This document shows, one piece after another, positions 27,891 through 36,298 of a stretch of 64,000 nt of DNA. The notes below the pieces were generated by a model. The model saw nothing but the letters and a program-made list of their open reading frames with translations. It was not told the origin of the DNA and did no database searches. Both the position numbers and the translations under genes were made by a program. Origin of the DNA: Aquiflexum balticum DSM 16537 (GTDB lineage Bacteria; Bacteroidota; Bacteroidia; Cytophagales; Cyclobacteriaceae); assembly GCF_900176595.1 (NCBI RefSeq), contig NZ_LT838813.1:1612001-1676000 (forward strand), read 5' to 3'. The number at the start of each line of letters is the position of its first letter. Positions within the stretch are counted from its first letter, which is position 1.

Positions 27891-28959
27891 CACTTTCGGA
27901 AAATTATTCAAAATTTCAACATTTGGAGAATCCCACGGATTGGGTTTGGGTGTGGTGATAGATGGCTGTCCTGCGGGACTTACGATTGATGAGGATTTTA
28001 TTCGGGAAGAAATGCAGCGGAGGAAACCAGGACAATCAAAAATAACTACCCAAAGAAAAGAGGAAGACGAGTTTCAAATTCTTTCCGGAGTATTTGAAGG
28101 CAAAAGCACTGGAACACCTATCGGCATGGTTATCCTAAATACCGACCAGAAAAGCAAAGATTATAGCCATATCTCGGATAAATTCAGACCTTCACATGCG
28201 GATTTTACCTATTTTGAAAAATTCGGTACCCGAGATTATAGGGGAGGGGGCAGAAGCAGCGCAAGGGAAACGGCCGCGAGAGTTGCCGCAGGATCTATTG
28301 CTAAAATGTTGCTCAAGCATTATGGCATCAGTGTACAGGCTTATGTGAGTCAGGTAGGTGATCTGAAATTGGGAAAAACCTATCAGGAACTTGACCTGAA
28401 CAAAACAGAAGATAATATCGTGAGGTGTCCTGATCAAGAAACCGCCGACCTGATGATCGATTATATTGATGATGTAAGGAAAAGCAGAGATACGGTAGGA
28501 GGCATAGTCAGTTGTGTTGCGAAGGGTGTTCCTCCCGGTATCGGTGAACCTGTTTTCGACAGGTTACACGCTGAATTGGGCAAAGCCATGCTTTCTATCA
28601 ACGCGGTCAAAGGTTTTGAATATGGAAGTGGTTTTGAGGGAGTGAAAATGAGAGGTTCGGAACACAATGATGCCTTTTATCAGGATGGTGATCGGGTAAG
28701 GACCAGAACCAATCACTCCGGAGGCATTCAAGGTGGGATTTCCAATGGTGAGGACATCTATTTCAATGTGGCATTCAAACCAGTCGCTACCATCATGCAA
28801 GATCAGGAATCTGTCAATGAATCAGGTGAAACTGTGACTGTTTCCGGAAAGGGGAGACATGATCCCTGCGTGGTTCCAAGGGCGGTACCGATTGTGGAAG
28901 CCATGTGTGCCTTGGTATTGGCTGATTATATCCTGCTCAGCAGGACCAATAAAATTTAA
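27883..28959 (+). CDS. aroC: Chorismate synthase
   Basis: A 358-residue enzyme that makes chorismate from EPSP using reduced FMN. Signatures are [19 protein letters not shown] at the N-terminus, [36 protein letters not shown], and [16 protein letters not shown]. These cover the substrate- and FMN-binding sites, and no key residue is missing. Its start lies inside the batD 3' end (8-base overlap). Confidence 0.97.
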   Translation: MGNTFGKLFKISTFGESHGLGLGVVIDGCPAGLTIDEDFIREEMQRRKPGQSKITTQRKEEDEFQILSGVFEGKSTGTPIGMVILNTDQKSKDYSHISDKFRPSHADFTYFEKFGTRDYRGGGRSSARETAARVAAGSIAKMLLKHYGISVQAYVSQVGDLKLGKTYQELDLNKTEDNIVRCPDQETADLMIDYIDDVRKSRDTVGGIVSCVAKGVPPGIGEPVFDRLHAELGKAMLSINAVKGFEYGSGFEGVKMRGSEHNDAFYQDGDRVRTRTNHSGGIQGGISNGEDIYFNVAFKPVATIMQDQESVNESGETVTVSGKGRHDPCVVPRAVPIVEAMCALVLADYILLSRTNKI

Positions 28960-28980
28960 AAATATGTAAACCCAGAAGAT

Positions 28981-30324
28981 ATGTTTAAAAAGATACCTCT
29001 ACATACGCAGATTATTGCAGGTCTGATTTTAGGCTTAATAGTTGGTTTGGTAATTATCAAATTTGGCTTTGCTCCGGATTTTACCATCAATTTTATTAAA
29101 CCTGTAGGAACCATTTTTATCAATGCCTTAAAAATGATTGCAGTTCCACTTGTTTTTGCTTCATTGGTCATTGGGGTAGCTAATCTGGGTGATATTTCAA
29201 AACTTTCAAGAATAGGCGGAAAGACCATTTTTGCATATCTCATCACAACTGTCATTGCCATTACTATTGGACTATTTATGGTCAATATCATTAAGCCAGG
29301 TGACAGCCTGCCAAAAGAAACAAGAGATAGCTTAATGGCTTTGTATGATGATGCGGTCGGTACAAAAGCCGAGAAAGCAGCCGAAGTGACCAGTCAAGGC
29401 CCTCTTCAGCCTTTGATTGAGATAGTACCGGAAAATATAGTTCAAGCAGCTGCGGACAACAGCAGTATGTTGCAGGTAGTGTTTTTTGCGATTATCGTGG
29501 GTATTGCCCTGCTTCAAATTCCTAAAGAGAAAGCCAAAAATTTCATCAACTTTTTTGATGCATTCAATGATGTGATCATTAAAATCGTGGAATACATCAT
29601 GTTGATTGCCCCATATGGTGTGTTTGCATTGATGGCCTCCCTTATTGTGGAGATTGCAGGTGACAATCCTGATTCGGCAGTTGAATTACTGTTGGCATTA
29701 TTGAAGTATACCTTGGTGGTATTGGGAGGATTGATTTTGATAATCGTGGGGATTTACTCTATCATCTTAAAATCCTTTACAAAAATTAAATTCACTGATT
29801 TTATTAAGGCCATGAGACCTGCCATGCTTTTGGGTTTTTCTACATCGTCAAGTTCTGCCACACTTCCTGTTACCATGAAATTGGTAGAAGAGGAATTGGG
29901 TGTATCAGAAGAGGTCAGCAGCTTTGTGTTGCCATTAGGCGCTACGATCAACATGAACGGGACAAGCCTGTACCAAGCTGTGGCCGCGGTATTTATCGCA
30001 CAGGCATTGGGGATGGATCTTACCATTTCCCAACAATTGACCATTGTATTGACAGCAACTTTGGCAGCAATTGGATCAGCAGGTGTGCCTGGTGCAGGCT
30101 TGATTATGTTGATTATTGTGTTGGAAGCCATTGGCGTTCCCGGTGCAGGTGTGGCATTGATCATAGCACCTGACAGGATATTGGATATGTTCAGGACAGT
30201 AGTCAATATCACAGGAGATGCAACAGTCTGCGTAGCGGTTGCCTCTACTGAAGGCGAACTTCCGGATGGCTTAATCCGTCAGTCCAATCCATTTACGGCT
30301 AATGTTGAGGAGGGTGTTGGATAA
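28981..30324 (+). CDS. Dicarboxylate/amino acid:cation symporter (DAACS)
   Basis: A 447-residue carrier of the GltP/DctA family with eight membrane helices and two re-entrant loops. It has the serine-rich loop GFSTSSSSATLPVTM, the NMNGTSLYQAVAAVFIAQ motif of helix 7, and the substrate-site region DRILDMFRTVVNITGDAT of helix 8. It takes up glutamate, aspartate or C4-dicarboxylates with cations; the substrate is not readable from sequence. It starts 21 bases after aroC and ends at a strong terminator. Confidence 0.94.
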   Translation: MFKKIPLHTQIIAGLILGLIVGLVIIKFGFAPDFTINFIKPVGTIFINALKMIAVPLVFASLVIGVANLGDISKLSRIGGKTIFAYLITTVIAITIGLFMVNIIKPGDSLPKETRDSLMALYDDAVGTKAEKAAEVTSQGPLQPLIEIVPENIVQAAADNSSMLQVVFFAIIVGIALLQIPKEKAKNFINFFDAFNDVIIKIVEYIMLIAPYGVFALMASLIVEIAGDNPDSAVELLLALLKYTLVVLGGLILIIVGIYSIILKSFTKIKFTDFIKAMRPAMLLGFSTSSSSATLPVTMKLVEEELGVSEEVSSFVLPLGATINMNGTSLYQAVAAVFIAQALGMDLTISQQLTIVLTATLAAIGSAGVPGAGLIMLIIVLEAIGVPGAGVALIIAPDRILDMFRTVVNITGDATVCVAVASTEGELPDGLIRQSNPFTANVEEGVG

Positions 30325-30332
30325 AGAAATTA

Positions 30333-30371
30333 AAAAGCCCCTGAAAATTTCGGAATTTTCAGGGGCTTTTA
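30333..30371 (+). terminator. Strong terminator after the DAACS gene
   Basis: Perfect 17-base stem AAAAGCCCCTGAAAATT with a 4-base loop and a T-rich 3' side. It also overlaps the stop of the short minus-strand toxin relic. Confidence 0.9.
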
Positions 30372-30488
30372 ATTTCTATTAGGTATTTTTTGATAATCCA
30401 TTTCGCAAGGAAAAAAATCAGTTACAAAGACCTTTTTTGAAGCAATATCAACGAAGTAAATGATTTTTATATCTTTTTCATCTTCCAT
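30369..30488 (-). pseudogene. 39-codon remnant resembling the C-terminus of a RelE/ParE-type toxin
   Basis: A short frame from ATG at 30488 overlaps the end of the upstream gene by 22 bases. It encodes IIYFVDIASKKVFVTDFF near its centre, which resembles the last two strands of RelE/ParE-like toxins (usual ending: VxDFFDTRxxP). The catalytic middle and N-terminus of such a toxin (about 90-100 residues) are missing. It is therefore probably a decayed toxin or a peptide descended from one. Judged by eye only. Confidence 0.5.
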
Positions 30489-30682
30489 GACTCAAAATCA
30501 TTATTGAAATCCTTAAAACTCTTTGTAAGATTGGATTCAATTGCTTTTTCAGATTCTATCGCATTAAAATTGATATCTTGTTTTTGAATAAGTTCTTTAA
30601 TAAAATCCAACACTTTGTCCTGTTGGTCTGATTCAAGCAAAAGCAAATGGCTTAATAGGTCTTTATTAATTACTTTTTCCAT
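30467..30682 (-). CDS. Small antitoxin-like protein
   Basis: A 71-residue, highly charged helical protein (LLLESDQQDKVLDFIKELIQ). Bacteroidota antitoxins of this size, found upstream of RelE/ParE-like genes, have the same look: an N-terminal VLDFI-type helix and a Lys/Glu-rich tail ending in WKMKK. The overlapping frame downstream looks like the tail of such a toxin. Likely an orphan antitoxin; the family is not certain. Confidence 0.6.
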   Translation of the reverse strand: MEKVINKDLLSHLLLLESDQQDKVLDFIKELIQKQDINFNAIESEKAIESNLTKSFKDFNNDFESWKMKKI

Positions 30683-30710
30683 GGATACAATTTATTGATA
30701 TTTTTCTGAA

Positions 30711-30899
30711 TTATAAAACTTGCCTTTTATATCTCCCCCAATAATAAACGGGAAATAACAAGGCCTTTAACTTCCAATCATTTTTCTCTTGAACACTCAA
30801 TCTATTATTCTCATGGACCGCTTTATACATTTTGCCTGCCAATAAGGTATGCCCGATCAGCAACAGGAAAAGGACGGCATAAATAATCAGTTCTGTCAT
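30711..30899 (-). CDS. Small single-helix membrane protein coupled to prmA
   Basis: The start at 30899 overlaps the prmA stop in an ATGA junction, so the protein is probably translated by re-initiation. It has 62 residues: a membrane helix (ELIIYAVLFLLLIGHTLLAG) followed by a charged part ending ALLFPVYYWGRYKRQVL. No family recognised. A frame extending nine codons upstream within prmA is less plausible. Confidence 0.7.
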   Translation of the reverse strand: MTELIIYAVLFLLLIGHTLLAGKMYKAVHENNRLSVQEKNDWKLKALLFPVYYWGRYKRQVL

Positions 30900-31726
30900 A
30901 GCTTTTCCAAAATCAACGCTGCCCAATCATCTTTTGTTTGCACTTCCTTTTCTACAAACCCAAACTGAAACGCCTTTTCGGCAATGTCCAGTACATCGTG
31001 TTCATAGAATCCACTGAGCAACAAATGGCCTTTGCTTTTGACCAATGTTGCATAAACCTCCATTTCGTCCAAGAGCACATTCTTATTGATATTGGCCAAA
31101 ACGATGTCAAATTCTCCTTCGGGTTTAACTTCCCGAACAGTACCCATTCCCATCCTTACTTTGTTCATCCCATTCAGCTCGAAGTTTTCATTGCCGTTTT
31201 CGACACACCATTCATCTATATCAAAGGCTTCTATTTCCTTTGCTCCTAACTGATGCGCCATAATGGCCAAAATTCCTGTCCCGGAACCGATATCCAAGAC
31301 CCTTTTACCTGCATGGTCAATGGTCAGTTGGTGGGAAAGCATCAGGAAGGTAGTGGCATGATGGCCTGTTCCAAAAGACATTTTTGGATTGATCAGGATT
31401 TCATATTTGAACTCAGGTCTTGGCTGATGAAAAGAAGCCCTCACATAAACCTGGTCACCAACCTCGATGGGGTCATAGTTCTTTTCCCATTCCTCGTTCC
31501 AATTGACTTTTGGCATCTTGCCTTCAGTCACCTGAATGGAAGCTGCTTCATAATATTGGTCGATGACTTGCTGAAATGAATTTCTATCAAACAAGTCTTC
31601 CTGAATGTAGGCATCAAAACCCTCATCTGTCTCCAAAAAAGAATCATAGCCGACCTCTGAGAGTTCGGCTATGAGAATTTCACGGTATGGTTCCTTACAG
31701 GAAAATTTGAATTCCAGGTATTGCAT
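30896..31726 (-). CDS. prmA: Ribosomal protein L11 methyltransferase
   Basis: A 276-residue SAM-dependent methyltransferase that trimethylates L11. The N-terminal L11-binding domain starts MQYLEFKFSCKEPYREIL. The catalytic part begins at ILINPKMSFGTGHHATT, with the SAM site VLDIGSGTGILAIMA and the PrmA block DIVLANINKNVLL. Length fits. It shares an operon with the small membrane protein downstream. Confidence 0.96.
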   Translation of the reverse strand: MQYLEFKFSCKEPYREILIAELSEVGYDSFLETDEGFDAYIQEDLFDRNSFQQVIDQYYEAASIQVTEGKMPKVNWNEEWEKNYDPIEVGDQVYVRASFHQPRPEFKYEILINPKMSFGTGHHATTFLMLSHQLTIDHAGKRVLDIGSGTGILAIMAHQLGAKEIEAFDIDEWCVENGNENFELNGMNKVRMGMGTVREVKPEGEFDIVLANINKNVLLDEMEVYATLVKSKGHLLLSGFYEHDVLDIAEKAFQFGFVEKEVQTKDDWAALILEKL

Positions 31727-31961
31727 GGGGTTACTTCATTATTCAGAGTTCGGTATTCAATATTCGATATTTACGATGTCGGATGACCGATGACGGATGT
31801 TGCGGTATTCTTTACATCTATCCATAAATTGATTTTACATGGCATTTTGAAATAACTAGAAACTAATCTTAGATCTCTTAACCACCATCCCACCTTTGGG
31901 ATTCAGAGTGACGGGATCTTAAATCGGTCATCCGTCATCGGACATCTGTCATCCCTTCCTT
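31727..31961. repeat. Gap between prmA and tpiA with dispersed CATCGGTCATCCG-type repeats
   Basis: No gene seen. At 31776-31801 (GATGTCGGATGACCGATGACGG) and 31925-31953 (TCGGTCATCCGTCATCGGAC) the same short motif occurs in opposite orientations. Between them lies CCCACCTTTGGGATTCAGAG, which looks like part of another dispersed repeat. Confidence 0.5.
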
Positions 31962-32723
31962 TCAAAACGACTTCACAATCTCCACAAAATCCCTGGATTT
32001 CAAGGAAGCACCACCAATCAACCCACCATCCACATCAGGCTTGGAAAACAGGTCCTTGGCATTTCCGGGATTTGCACTGCCTCCATAAAGGATGGAAATA
32101 TTGTCGGCCAATTGCTGACCGTATTTACCGGCAAAGTGACTTCTCAATGCGGCATGCATTTCCTGTGCCTGATCGGAAGAAGCTGTTCTACCGGTTCCAA
32201 TGGCCCAAATAGGTTCGTAGGCGACCACGATTTTGGACATTTCTTCGGGCGTAAAACCAAAAAGACTTTCTGTCAATTGCTGTTTGACATATTCCTCATG
32301 TGTGCCGGCTTCACGGATTTCCAAGGGTTCGCCACAGCAGAAAATCGGTGTGAGACCATTGGCCAATGCCTGCTTGGTTTTTTCGGTCAGCAATTCATTG
32401 GATTCTTTAAAATATTCACGCCTTTCGCTGTGTCCGATAATCACATATTTTGCTCCAAAAGATGCCAACATGGAAGCTGAAGTTTCTCCGGTATAGGCAC
32501 CCGAAGCTTTGTCAGAACAATTCTGGGAACCTAGAAAAAGATTGGGCGTATCGCCTATGAGTTTTTTGACCGGATAAAGATGTACAAAAGGAGGGTTGAG
32601 GACGGTGATCACATCTTTGATGTTTTCGTCTTTGAGCATATTGACGATTTCCGAGGTCAGCTTTTGGCCTTCTTCGAAATTGAGATTCATTTTCCAGTTT
32701 CCGGCTACAATTTTTTTGCGCAT
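31962..32723 (-). CDS. tpiA: Triosephosphate isomerase
   Basis: The ATG at 32723 begins MRKKIVAGNWKMN, the canonical start with catalytic Lys; a longer frame 42 bases upstream is not needed. It has 253 residues. Other active-site blocks are IGHSERREYF (His), VAYEPIWAIGTGRTAS (Glu and the phosphate lid) and ILYGGSANPGN. It interconverts DHAP and glyceraldehyde-3-phosphate. Divergent from recX. Confidence 0.98.
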   Translation of the reverse strand: MRKKIVAGNWKMNLNFEEGQKLTSEIVNMLKDENIKDVITVLNPPFVHLYPVKKLIGDTPNLFLGSQNCSDKASGAYTGETSASMLASFGAKYVIIGHSERREYFKESNELLTEKTKQALANGLTPIFCCGEPLEIREAGTHEEYVKQQLTESLFGFTPEEMSKIVVAYEPIWAIGTGRTASSDQAQEMHAALRSHFAGKYGQQLADNISILYGGSANPGNAKDLFSKPDVDGGLIGGASLKSRDFVEIVKSF

Positions 32724-32796
32724 GGTTTTGAATGGTTTGAGTTTAAAATTTGAAAAAAATAACACTTAAAGTTACTTTGGGCTAAAATTACACAAA

Positions 32797-33303
32797 ATGT
32801 CCTACCCACGAAAAGAATATAACCCCGATCAGCCCAAAAAGTATTGGTCTTTGGCTGAGGCTAAGGTCAGGATCGCTTCTTTTTGTGCCTATCAGGAACG
32901 GTACCAACAGGAGGTAAGGGACAAACTGCATGAACGAGGAATCTATGGAGAGGATGCGGAGGAGTTGATTGCTTACATGATCAATGAAGGTTTTCTGAAT
33001 GAGGAAAGGTTTGCCCAGGCCTTTGTAAGAGGCAAATTCCGGATCAAAAAATGGGGCAGAAATAAAATCTTACAGGAATTGAAGTTTAGACAAATCAGTC
33101 CCTATTGTATCAAATCAGGAATGAAGGAAATTGAAGCAGATGAATATTGGGAAACACTGATCCAATTGGTAGATAAAAAAGCAAGTTTGATCAAAGAATC
33201 AGATGATTTTAAAAAAAGGTACAAGATTCATCAATACCTCATAGGCAGGGGTTTTGAAAATGATCTGATTCAAAATGCTATAGAAACCATTTTTTCAAAA
33301 TAA
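32797..33303 (+). CDS. recX: Regulatory protein RecX
   Basis: A 168-residue all-helical protein of tandem three-helix repeats: SLAEAKVRIASFCAYQERYQ, then LIAYMINEGFLNEERFAQAF and VRGKFRIKKWGRNKILQELK. This is the standard RecX signature. RecX inhibits RecA filaments. No recA nearby, as is common in the phylum. The reading start is the first ATG. Confidence 0.93.
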   Translation: MSYPRKEYNPDQPKKYWSLAEAKVRIASFCAYQERYQQEVRDKLHERGIYGEDAEELIAYMINEGFLNEERFAQAFVRGKFRIKKWGRNKILQELKFRQISPYCIKSGMKEIEADEYWETLIQLVDKKASLIKESDDFKKRYKIHQYLIGRGFENDLIQNAIETIFSK

Positions 33304-33356
33304 AATCTTTAATAATTGAAAGCAAAAGCCTAATTTGCGAAAGATTTGATTGTCAG

Positions 33357-33854
33357 ATGATTCAGAAATTATTCCCCCTAGACAAAAACTACATACTCCG
33401 TCAGGCCCAATCAGTTTTGGAAGAAAGCCTTTTGGACACCATGGTTTTTGAACTTAAAAAATCCTATACCCAGTTGTACAATCCATTGATGCTGATGGAT
33501 GAGACCTTTGCCACGATCTTGGATAGTTATGACTATCCAAAAGACCGGCTTAGGATCATTTACCGTCAACTTTGTGGCATCTACCGTTTCAAAAACAGAG
33601 ACAACCAATTGGAGTTACTTTTTGATGGACGCACCCATTTTGAAAAATTCCAGGAAGACTGGTCCGCACAGTTGATTGCTTGGGTACATGAGTTGGGTTA
33701 TCATGAGCAATATGTCAAAACCATGCTGAGGATGACTTTGCTTTATGATACAGAAAGCAGGGCAGAATGGGCCGAGAACCACTGCAAGTTTTTTATCAAC
33801 CAGCATTTCGAGTTGAAAATCATCAAGAGGAAAGGGGAGTTGAAGATTGCGTAA
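33357..33854 (+). CDS. Conserved protein of unknown function
   Basis: A 165-residue soluble protein with no signal or membrane segment, rich in aromatic residues (LIAWVHELGYHEQYVKTMLR; FINQHFELKIIKRKGEL). It is probably helical. The start ATG lies 53 bases after recX. I do not recognise a domain. It ends 4 bases before the convergent haem-protein operon. Confidence 0.7.
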   Translation: MIQKLFPLDKNYILRQAQSVLEESLLDTMVFELKKSYTQLYNPLMLMDETFATILDSYDYPKDRLRIIYRQLCGIYRFKNRDNQLELLFDGRTHFEKFQEDWSAQLIAWVHELGYHEQYVKTMLRMTLLYDTESRAEWAENHCKFFINQHFELKIIKRKGELKIA

Positions 33855-33858
33855 AAAT

Positions 33859-34356
33859 TCAACCTTCCGGATCCAAATCTTCCTCTAGACCCTCCTCCTC
33901 TTCCACCACCACATCCATGGTGTCCTCAGCCCAAGTGACAATCAGGTCACGCTGTTCATCCGTCAGTTTGGCTGAGGGATGCATAAAGGTGTAAATCTCC
34001 ATGGGCATACGGCCCTCTCCAACTTCTGAGGAAATATCATCAAGGAAACCGAGTTTTTTCACCATATCATTTTCCTGCCAAGTGGAAAAATTAAGCTCTT
34101 CCCGGCCTTCTCTGACATCTTTGGCAACAAGCCATGAAGACGGTGCCACATAGGAATACCATGGATAAATGGTTTCATTACTGTGGCAGCTGTAGCAGGA
34201 GGTTTTCAATAATCCGGAAACCTCCTGACTGACAATACCACTTTGAATGATATCCCCGGGGTTATTCATTTCTACTGCAGGTAATTCATTGGGCACAAAC
34301 TGAATCCCTACAAATACCAATGCAAGCCCACCAAGAATGGATAGCCCTAATTTCAT
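33859..34356 (-). CDS. Haem-binding domain protein (single CxxCH)
   Basis: A 165-residue exported protein with N-terminal helix (LGLSILGGLALVFVGIQFVP). The haem motif CYSCHSNETIYPWYSYVAPS is followed by WLVAKDVREGREELNFSTW, the recognisable pattern of the Haem_bd family. The tail is very acidic (EEEEGLEEDLDPEG). The gene overlaps the upstream cytochrome gene by ATGA, so both are made together. Probably a periplasmic or membrane-tethered electron carrier or sensor; the pathway is unknown. Confidence 0.85.
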   Translation of the reverse strand: MKLGLSILGGLALVFVGIQFVPNELPAVEMNNPGDIIQSGIVSQEVSGLLKTSCYSCHSNETIYPWYSYVAPSSWLVAKDVREGREELNFSTWQENDMVKKLGFLDDISSEVGEGRMPMEIYTFMHPSAKLTDEQRDLIVTWAEDTMDVVVEEEEGLEEDLDPEG

Positions 34357-34751
34357 TCCTGAGTTGATTTCTTTTTACCGGCACTCCATTCTATCAAAGA
34401 TGCCAATTCTGTTTCGGTGAGTTTGCCTTCAGGTTTGTTTTCCAAAAATTTTGCCGGAGGCATATCTCCAGCTTCCAGAACTTCTGCTATTTTTCCTTTG
34501 GTAGCCATTTGTTTGGATTTTTTGGAAGCCTCGAATTCATCCCAATCCAGTTTTTCCTTTCCTTTTTCGTTTTTGGATTTGGCATTATGGCAGCCATAAC
34601 ATTTCTGTTCCACAATTGCCTTGATATGGGGAGGCATATCCGGTGCGATTTCATGTGAAAGAGATTCGGATTCAGATGCTGTTTTGGATATTCCCTGAAA
34701 GAACAAAAGACCAATAATGGCCAAAGCGGGGAGGAAGAATAATTTTTTCAT
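34353..34751 (-). CDS. Small c-type cytochrome
   Basis: A 132-residue secreted protein with signal peptide (LFFLPALAIIGLLFFQGI). It has one haem-attachment motif CYGCHNAKSKN and a likely distal Met in GDMPPAKFLENKPEG. The C-terminal helix LTETELASLIEWSAGKK is typical of cytochrome c domains. It is the first gene of a two-gene unit with the Haem_bd protein. The partner enzyme is not in the window. Confidence 0.85.
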   Translation of the reverse strand: MKKLFFLPALAIIGLLFFQGISKTASESESLSHEIAPDMPPHIKAIVEQKCYGCHNAKSKNEKGKEKLDWDEFEASKKSKQMATKGKIAEVLEAGDMPPAKFLENKPEGKLTETELASLIEWSAGKKKSTQE

Positions 34752-35318
34752 AGTGAGGATTTAAGAGTTTCATCAGGAATTTCAGCAAAATTTACGGTTT
34801 TAGCAAAAGGTTCCTTATGAAATTATCGAGATTTTTGATTTTACCATTATTAAGTTATAGGATTGGTAGAATCAAAAAAATTTTCTGTGGCAAATAAGTT
34901 TATACAGTATAAAAATGATTGGGCAGTTGTGAAATCTATTTTTTGAGTAAAAACAAAAAACTGCCCTTATCAAGGACAGATTTATTTTTTTAACCAAACC
35001 TTTAGCATTTTGAAAAACTTAAAATTAGTGCCTGCAATTTCTGTTTTTGGAATAACTAAACCATTTTAAAAACCGGAGAATGCAGGGCTTAAGAGTAGAT
35101 TTTTTCCATATTAAGGGTTTAAACTTAAGATGGTCCATCTAAGTTGTGCATCTATCCCATTTTATATATTAAATGATTTTATGTCTATTATTAAAATAGT
35201 TTGGGATGGGTACAGAGGCCTCTAGAATGCATTTATTCAAAACAACCAAAGAGATAATGAGGAGAATTCCAGGGATTCAATTTCATCCTGATGATTACAG
35301 TAGATGGAAAAAATAAAA
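34752..35318. other. AT-rich gap with no convincing gene; possible 36-codon ORF at 35206-35316
   Basis: A plus-strand frame at 35206-35316 encodes a 36-residue basic peptide (LFKTTKEIMRRIPGIQFHPD) whose DDYSRWK end recalls integrase catalytic cores, but it is too short to assign. CTGCCCTT/AAGGACAG near 34957-34979 with a T-rich tail looks like an orphan plus-strand terminator. Nothing else stands out. Confidence 0.3.
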
Positions 35319-35334
35319 AGGTGTAGTTACACCT
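35305..35334 (-). terminator. Terminator of the zinc-ribbon gene
   Basis: On the minus strand AGGTGTA/TACACCT forms a stem (35319-35334) followed by TTTTTATTTTTT. It is 30 bases downstream of the stop at 35365. Confidence 0.7.
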
Positions 35335-35364
35335 ACACCTGACTCAGTTTATATTGTCTTGCAA

Positions 35365-35676
35365 TCAAAAAGAGAAATTTAGCTGATGCCTACTTTTGTT
35401 ATCTTTCAATGTCCAGATGGGTGTTTTGCTTTTTGATTTAAGGATTTCATAATTGGTATTCAAGTTTCTTGAAAATTCCTTTTTTTCAAGGACTTGTTTA
35501 CAATGTGAACATTGGGTTATACTTGTTTTACCCATAGGGAAGGAGGGTATCCAAAAAACATGGGCATACTTTTGGAAAACTGTCATTTGGATACTGTTTG
35601 GGGTACCACAGCTCGCACACTTTTCATTGATGGTTTCACTTGCAACCTGAGTTGCTTTGCTTCCAAAGATTATCAT
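35365..35676 (-). CDS. Zinc-ribbon domain protein
   Basis: I chose the ATG at 35676 (MIIFGSKATQVASETINEKC) because relatives in the phylum start MIIFG; the longer frame has an unlikely extension. The 103 residues carry two Cys pairs, CASCGTP and CSHCKQ, flanking HVFWIPSFPMGKTSITQ. The tail KSKTPIWTLKDN is also typical of this small family. Function unknown. It lies at the edge of an AT-rich accessory patch. Confidence 0.8.
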   Translation of the reverse strand: MIIFGSKATQVASETINEKCASCGTPNSIQMTVFQKYAHVFWIPSFPMGKTSITQCSHCKQVLEKKEFSRNLNTNYEILKSKSKTPIWTLKDNKSRHQLNFSF

Positions 35677-35865
35677 ATCTGTTATTCTATTAGGTATTAA
35701 GCAACCGGGGATTTTTATACTGCATGCTGGCAAATCAGCCACTGCTTTTGCTGAAATATCTGATTAGTTTATCAAATATCCAATCCCCGTAGGACAAAAA
35801 TAATTTGAAACCAGGCTTCTTGGAATTAGAGTAAATTGGTGGGAGTATTTGTAATTTCTAAAATA

Positions 35866-36138
35866 CTCAGTGAGTTCTCTCCGAGGCGAACTAGTTCACC
35901 AAAAAAGTGAGTGAGTTCACCTCCGAGGCGAACCAGTTAAGCAAAAAGGTAAGTGAGTTCACCTTTGAGGCGACCGAGTTTAGCAAAAAGGTGAGTGAGT
36001 TCACCTCCGAGGCGAACTAGTTCACCAAAAAGGTCAGTGAGTTTACCAAAAAGGTGACCGAGTTCACAAAATAGGCGAACCAGTTCATTAAAAAGGTGAC
36101 CGAGGTTACCAAAAAGGTGAGTGAGTTCACCTATGAAG
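35866..36138. repeat. Tandem array, 13 units of 21 bp
   Basis: Thirteen contiguous units of exactly 21 bases, consensus close to TGAGTGAGTTCACCAAAAAGG. Two flavours are visible: one ending in CTCCGAGG or CTTTGAGG, the other ending in CAAAAAGG. They alternate in the first eight units; then the second type dominates. All frames on the plus strand contain stops, so it is not coding. No unique spacers occur, so it is not a CRISPR. The 21-base period equals two DNA helical turns. Confidence 0.9.
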
Positions 36139-36174
36139 TGGGGAGGGGTACTTCCGAAGTACCCCCTCCCACTT
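36136..36174. repeat. Strong 18-bp-stem hairpin directly after the array
   Basis: Arms 36136-36153 and 36157-36174 (outer part AAGTGGG/CCCACTT, inner part GGGGTACTT/AAGTACCCC) pair almost completely around CCG, with one two-base imperfection. No T-run on either strand. A smaller hairpin TACCCCTGCGGGG follows. The rest of the gap up to 36298 shows nothing. Confidence 0.75.
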
Positions 36175-36298
36175 CGGGAATACCCCTGCGGGGAAAATTG
36201 GATTACAAATTCTTAGAAATAAAAATGGTGTGATTGGAAAATTACTGCCGATCTCGCAATTCAACGTTAATCTTTAACCAGTAAGGGATTTTTTCTAA

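Noticed and set aside
34957-34990. Plus-strand hairpin with T-rich tail
   Set aside because: Looks like a terminator, but no plus-strand gene ends here; kept only as a remark in the gap entry.
35206-35316. 36-codon ORF ending DDYSRWKK as an integrase remnant
   Set aside because: Too short, and the similarity is limited to a few residues.
35866-36138. CRISPR-like array
   Set aside because: Units are contiguous 21-base repeats with no unique spacers and no cas genes nearby.
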